A stretch of 7,759 nucleotides of DNA from the NCBI GenBank assembly GCA_003663345.1, contig QMZU01000027.1, forward strand, positions 1 through 7,759. The letters run 5' to 3'. This DNA is from Candidatus Aenigmatarchaeota archaeon. GTDB lineage: Archaea; Aenigmatarchaeota; Aenigmatarchaeia; PWEA01; B50-G16. The notes under the pieces were generated by a model. It was not told where the DNA came from and did not search any database. It worked only from the letters and a program-made list of their open reading frames with translations. Numbering within the stretch: the first letter of the stretch is position 1; the number at the start of each line of letters is the position of its first letter. Of this stretch, positions 1 through 6,300 are shown piece by piece. Made by a program: the position numbers and the translations under genes.

Positions 1-308
1 GATTTGGATTCCCTTCCATCGGTGTGTGCGTAGAGGAGAATATCTCTGGAACTGGAGACGAATCCCGAATCCGGAAAGTAGTATGAGTAGACCTGCAGGC
101 TCCTGTTTTCAAAACTGTAGTTCTGCCATGACACTCTGTTGTTTCCGCTATCATCCTTCATGTAGACGTAACCTTCACCTATGGTCACGCCGGTTGTGGA
201 GATGTCATGGTATATACTCATGTTGATGCTGGACAGACTCTCATACGGCATTCCTGGATCGGTGAAGGTGTGTGTCACCTCGGAGGAGCATTCCTCCCCT
301 GCGCATGA
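1..308 (-). other. Partial module at the left edge (residues 2471-2572)
   Basis: Contains 'SCAGEECSSEVTHTFTDPG' (cysteines 2472 and 2477), then several short strands with NMS, NYS and NRS sequons and an aromatic-rich 'LQVYSYYFPDSGF'. Only part of the domain lies within the window, so no family is assigned. No transmembrane segment or sorting signal has appeared by residue 2572. Confidence 0.4.
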
Positions 309-3300
309 GTAGGAGACCAGATCGGAATAAGAGGTGGAGTTTCTCGTATCCCTCTCCGCTGTCACGCGGAATATCTGCTTCTCGGTTTCGGAACAGTTCA
401 GAGTAAAGTTGAAATATTCGTATGACCTGCTTCCCAGCCCTGTCACATTCCAAGAGATTGAATTGAATGTCGAGTTTATCTGACCACCATCATATGCCGC
501 AAGTATGTCACACGCGCTGGGTATGAATAGCTCGACAGTCCAGTTGTTGGCAGTTATATCACCTATGTTCGTAACCTTCAGCGAAAAATTATACGAAATG
601 TTGGGCTGCACGCTCCTTGGTTCAGGCCACGGATACTCGCTTCTCTGTATGCTCTCCAGGTCAAATTCCAGATGTGACTCATTTGTGTAATTGGCTGTGA
701 TCAGGTTGTAATTCTCGAACTCTCTATATTCTTTTGTTCCATCGGTTAGGTTCCATCGCGTGTAGCCAGTCTCAGCTGAACTTACAGGGGCCTTTATCTG
801 ATATGTCAAGAGTGCATACTTGTTCACCCCTATGGTTCCGAGTTCCCATGTTATTATGTTATTCTCTAGGTCAGTGCTTGAGGATACTAGTTCCACATCA
901 CCTTTTATCCCTGGATTGGCAGGCGTCCAGCCGGGTTTGATGTTCTCCTGGACCGTGACGCCTGATGATGCCGCACAACCCTTGTTGTGAACTATGAGGT
1001 TGCTCTCGAAAACCTTACCCGGAGAGACACGTGACGGTGTCTCCCTTATGACCTCTATCACGCTCTGGTTGTTATTCTCCATCTCGAAGGATGGTTTGAG
1101 GATTGAAGTTTTGTGTGGGAGTGTGTATTTTATGGATACATTCACTGTGGCATTCTCTATGTTTGACGGTGAGGTTAGATTGAAACTCACCTCATAGGAT
1201 TGGATGGATGAAGCGTTTATAAGGGTGTAGTCTGGTTGGGCCTGCCATCCTGATGGAGTTTCCATCGAGATGTTGTATACCACATCATCGAGGAAGTTGT
1301 GGTTCACAAGGATTGTTATGTTTCCAGTGGTTGAGGGGCAGATATATTTCGTGTACCTTATTTCATAACTGATATTTCTCTTTGAGATGTCCTCATACAT
1401 TTCGCTGGTATTGCCTGAATACTCGAGGTGGACTTTTATGCGATATCTGCCCTGTGACCATGAACTGGTATTTATATTCTCAAAGGTCTCGGTGGATATG
1501 CCTAAAGGTAGGCTGACCTGCTTTGATGATGAGTTTACAATTGTATTGCTCTCATCTCTCATTATCAGCGTCAGGTTTCCAGAGAGTGTTGCTCCAAGGG
1601 AATTGAAAAGCTTCACCGTGACGTTGAACAGCGTGTCATCCATATCGAGGCTGTGTGTTTCTGTTCCGTCTATCTCCGGCAGTATCTCGACCACGTCAGC
1701 CCTTCTGCTCAGGTAAGAGGTAAGTTTGGCATAATTCACAGAGAGTTCATTTTCTCCACTGTTCTCTATCTTCAAAAGGCAGTAGCCGCTCCCGTTCGGC
1801 CCCATCTGATTATCCAAAAGGTCGATAGTGGTATTTGTTTCGCCTGAGACCAGAAGGTAGTTCACGACTTCATCGAACTCCGAGTTGTTGTAGACGTAAA
1901 TCCTTGCAGACGTGCCTGCAGAGTCGAGCGACAGTTCGTACCCCGCAACCCTGTATCTGGCATCAAGGCACTCAAAACCGAGTGTGGATGATTCTCCGGG
2001 TCCAATTGTCACCGGTGTTGTGGCTGTGGAGTTGAGGAACTCGTAATTTGTGATTATGAAGTATTCGCTATCCTGGGAGCCAACCGAGTTGTTCACGGTA
2101 AGAGAGACATTGAACGTGTCAGAGGTTGTTGCGTTCACGGTCCAGTAAACATCTTTGGAGCTTCCCTGCTGTACAGGACCAATGTATTTTATCCTGCTGT
2201 CAACCTCCCAATCCTGCGGAACAGCAAGCTCAGCGTAAACATCACTCGAATCCGCGACATAGCTCGTCACCACTGCCCTTATGGTGAAGTTTTTATACTG
2301 GAAAGTTTCGGAGGGTGTGTAGTTCTGGTCTATGGATACCGTGGCTTCACAACCGGTGAGGTCCAGGGTTATGGTGAAGTTTTCACTCTCATTGTAGTTG
2401 TAAGCCGGGTCATCACTGGCTATGTATGCACGCCATTCCTGCGGACCGGCTACATACTCACAGGTTGGGGTGAATTCTAACGTGGCATACCCTGCAGAAT
2501 CCGTGTAAACTGTTCCTATCTGCTTGGCACCTCCGATATAGTTGGAGTGGAGAAGCTCAAAGGTCACCTTTGCTGAGGGACTGAGATTGTAGGTCTCCGC
2601 TATCATATCGTAAACTTTAACGGAAAGATTGACCGGGGTGTTCAGAGATGGATTAGAGTTATTGCCTGTATCATATTCGACTGTGACGTTATCTTTGGTG
2701 AGAGTGAAGGTATCATAGCCCGAGGTCTCCTTTGTGGCAAGTTGGAACTTGAAGAACCAGGAACCCCTATCCTGATACGTGAAGTTCTTGTACCAGAATA
2801 CCGTCCGGTTGAGGCAATCTGGATAAACACATGTCACAGGTGTTTGATTCACGCAATCGGAGCATTCTGTGAAGCCTGTCGGCGAACCCTTTGCAAGGAG
2901 AATCGTAACGTTATTTGGATCATCATCTCCACTCGAGGCGACAACTGAGAAGTTCCAGTTCCTGTACCCCCATCCGTGGTGTGTGGGCACGACACTCGGA
3001 TTATTGAGCTTGTAAACCGGGGAAAGATAGAAAAGCCCTGGAGTTCCATAATTCACCGTATAGTTGGAATAATGATATGAAGCTACCGCAGACATTGTTG
3101 CGTTATACCAGCCTTCGGGTGTTGTTATGTTTGTCTGCCAGTCGCATGTGAAAGCGTTTGCACCGACCTGACTCACGGGTGTGCACTCGAAATCCTGGCT
3201 CGTGTGATTCGAGAAGTAGCTTACATTTGCTGTAAGCGGGTCGCCACAATCGTCGGTTGTTGCCCCCAAGAAGGATATTTTATCCTCCTGTGTGGGGGTC

Positions 3301-6300
3301 TCTGTGCCATCCGGCTTCTGAAAATCAAGTGTTATGTCACCCCAGACCTGGAGGTTTGTGTAAAAATAATCAGATGAATCGTTCTGTTGATAGCAGTTGA
3401 GAAGTGAATCATTGAGAAGAGTCTTCCATGTCTGTATTCCAACCCGAAATTTGGGTGCATCAGAGTAGTCACCAAGACATGTTGGATTGAAGTAAAGGTT
3501 GGCGTAGCCCGATGAATTCGTGGTATTCACAAAGTTTGAATCGGAGTAGGGTGTGGAACCATCTATGGTGACATAGAATTTGATCGGAAAATTTTCAAGA
3601 TATGTTGTGTTTTCGTCCTGTACTCGGAATACGAGCAGGGCAGTTTGACTGCCAAGACGGTTTGCTGTAGTGCCGTTCCCATGTACATAGTCAAGGAATA
3701 TCTGCTCCTTCTTTATCTCAAAGGTATGCTCTGTGGTCTGGTTTGTGTTCGAAGAATTATCCTTTATCTCAAACTTATATTTTGCAACCTGTGTGATATC
3801 GCTACAGGAGAAGGTTGTGTTGAATTTTATCTCGGTCCAGGATGAGCATGAATAGCAATATTTGGTTTCTACCTCATTCCATCCAGAGCCGGTGTCAATG
3901 TATAGTGTTACGTTCAGGTCATCTGATTCCGCGTCCATAACTTCCACAGAGAAGTTCCAGGTTGTGGCCCAGCCAGCCGAGGCTCCGGATGTGACACCGT
4001 TCACGGTCTCATTCGCGTATTTTGGCGGCCAGTTGACGTTAATGTTAACAGTAAAGTTCTCCGATTCGTTGTAGTCATAACACGAAGACTGTCCCAGATT
4101 CACATAACCCATCCATCTTCTGGGTCCTGTGGAGAAGTCCTGGTCAGGGGTGAAGTAGAAATAAACATATCCATCGCTCTGTGTGAGGTTGTTTCCCACA
4201 TTCTTGTCTGGCCCGGCATAACTGGTGGTTGTTACATTGAAGTTTATGTAAAGGTCGTTTATTATGTTGTAGTCATCTACGTCTAAATCGTAAGCTCTGA
4301 GGATGAACTCTGCTGGTGTGTAGGGCGTGGCTGTGGATTCGTTTCCGGAAATATATTCAATCATCACTTGGTCCTTCTGGAGAGAGAATAGTTGGGCAGA
4401 TGTTTCCGTGGCACTATCTTCGGTGTCGGTTGCGTTGAACTTGAAGTAACGTGCTGCTGAAGTTATATAATCGTTACAGGTGTAACTTTGATTCCAAGAG
4501 AGAACAGTATCATCACAGTCTGTACATTGTTTAGGATTACCAACCTGTGTCCATGGGCCATTAGGGTCGGTTGCTGTCCAGAGTCGGACCGTGACTGTGT
4601 CACCAACATTATCGGTCACATTTACCGAGAACGTTCTGTTAACACCCCAACCATCTGTAGAAGGTGTAACAGTGGCATCCTCCAAAAGTGGTGCTGACTT
4701 CAAATAGAAAGCATTTATAACCTCATCAAAACCATTATTGAAATTGGTCAGGGACGATTCCATTGTCACATTGTAATACCCAACAGGGTAGGTCACATCC
4801 GTTGTAATCGAGCACTCCCAGACACCCTTTCCAGAATCGTAAGTGGCCGTACACTGGTCCACAACTGTTGTGTCCTGCTTCATCTTGAACACAACGGTCG
4901 CGCCGCTTGTGATGGCGTTGCCGCAGTCATCAACCACAGTTCCATTAAAGGTTATGGTATCGCCACGGGTGTAGTTGGTGGTGCCGTCCGGTTTTGTTAT
5001 GGAATTTGTTAAATCTCCAACAAGAGAGAACCTTGCTGAATCTGTTATATTATCTTTATAACATGAATCTCCACTTGTTCCTCCTTTCCACCACCATGTT
5101 CCAAGTTTCGAATTGTCACATGTCCAGTCTGACTGGGACATGGATTTTACGAGATAACCTGAAGAGTTGGTCTGGATTATGTTATCCTCATAAATAATGG
5201 AGCCGGGTGGAAGGAATGATATTTTTCCGTAAACCCCACTACCCACATATGAGCCGGAATCATCATCGAAGACTGAGACAACGAATTCTGTGGCCTGGCT
5301 CCTGTTTATCGTAGCATCGAATATTGGTGTCATATTGTAAACGGAGACATCATCCTTCTCTATGTCTATGTATTCTGTGGCGCTGGGGCCCAACTGGTTA
5401 CCATAGGTACCATCCGTGGCATTCACCTTGTAATAATATCGCTTACTAACATCACTGCAGGTGAAACCGGTATATTGAATGGTCACGTTGGTCCAGTCCG
5501 AACATGAGTAGCACATCTCTGAGCCAACATAGGTGTGAATTACATCATCCGAAGCCGTGTCATTGTACCATGCAGAGACATTCACGTCATCGCCCTGTGG
5601 GTCCATCACTTCAACAGTGAAGTTCCAGACCTCACCCCATCCTCCGGTTTTCAGAGTAGTGTTGGCGCTCCTCACGACCATATTTCTCATCTGTGGCTTG
5701 GCAGGTTGCCAGCACCATGTATAATTAACATAGAAGACATCGGTCACTATTTTGTTACCACCTCTTACATAAACCGTGAACGAAGATGTGTTAAAGCCAA
5801 GGGAGGTTAGATTGCAGGTGGCTCCCTGATAATCAGCTGGCTGGGTGCCGTAAAGCCTGTTGCAGCTCCACTCAGGTCCAACCACACCATCGCCATCAGA
5901 ATCCCTCGCAGCCGGGTCGGAGTCGTATATCGGGTAGTAATGGGTGCTGTCCTGTGGATTGACTATGTATACGTATCCTTCAGCAGAACCTGCTCCTGTT
6001 ATAACAAATCTGTTCTGTATTGTGAAATTTACCATCTGGCAATCCAATCCTTCAGAGAGGCAGTTGTACTCAGGTGTCCATGTGAAGGAGTTAGTCTGTT
6101 TGTTTGCTGCGCTCCAAGCAACCGAATCCTGATAATCAACACAACTGTATCCAGGTAGACCATAATCAGCAGCAGAAAGTTTTGGAACTGTGAAAAGAAT
6201 TGTGTCGTCAATTCCATTCCCATCTGTATCCATGAAAGTTACGTTATGTGCAGGATCATGTAGAACAGAAGTTGGTTTGTTAAAGAGTTTTTCGGTACCG

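Noticed and set aside
1..308. C-terminal sorting signal such as PGF-CTERM or LPXTG
   Set aside because: The frame is still open at the window edge, no hydrophobic tail is present by residue 2572, and the true C-terminus is not visible.
241..453. Short minus-strand frames in other phases (also near 2642-2830, 2849-3049 and 6029-6223)
   Set aside because: All are out of phase with the giant frame (codon first base at position = 2 mod 3), overlap it completely and read as low-quality protein.
1387..1716. Plus-strand frame of 109 codons
   Set aside because: It lies antisense inside the giant minus-strand frame, resembles no family and has shadow-like composition. The same applies to all other short plus-strand frames.
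2358..5699. DNA-level tandem repeat or CRISPR-like array
   Set aside because: The repeats are visible at the protein level only. The DNA has diverged apart from short islands, and there are no regular identical repeats with spacers.
5868..5903. Dockerin domain at the DSDGDG motif
   Set aside because: Only one isolated loop is present here, without the paired 22-residue repeats and helices of dockerins. A generic calcium loop is the better reading.
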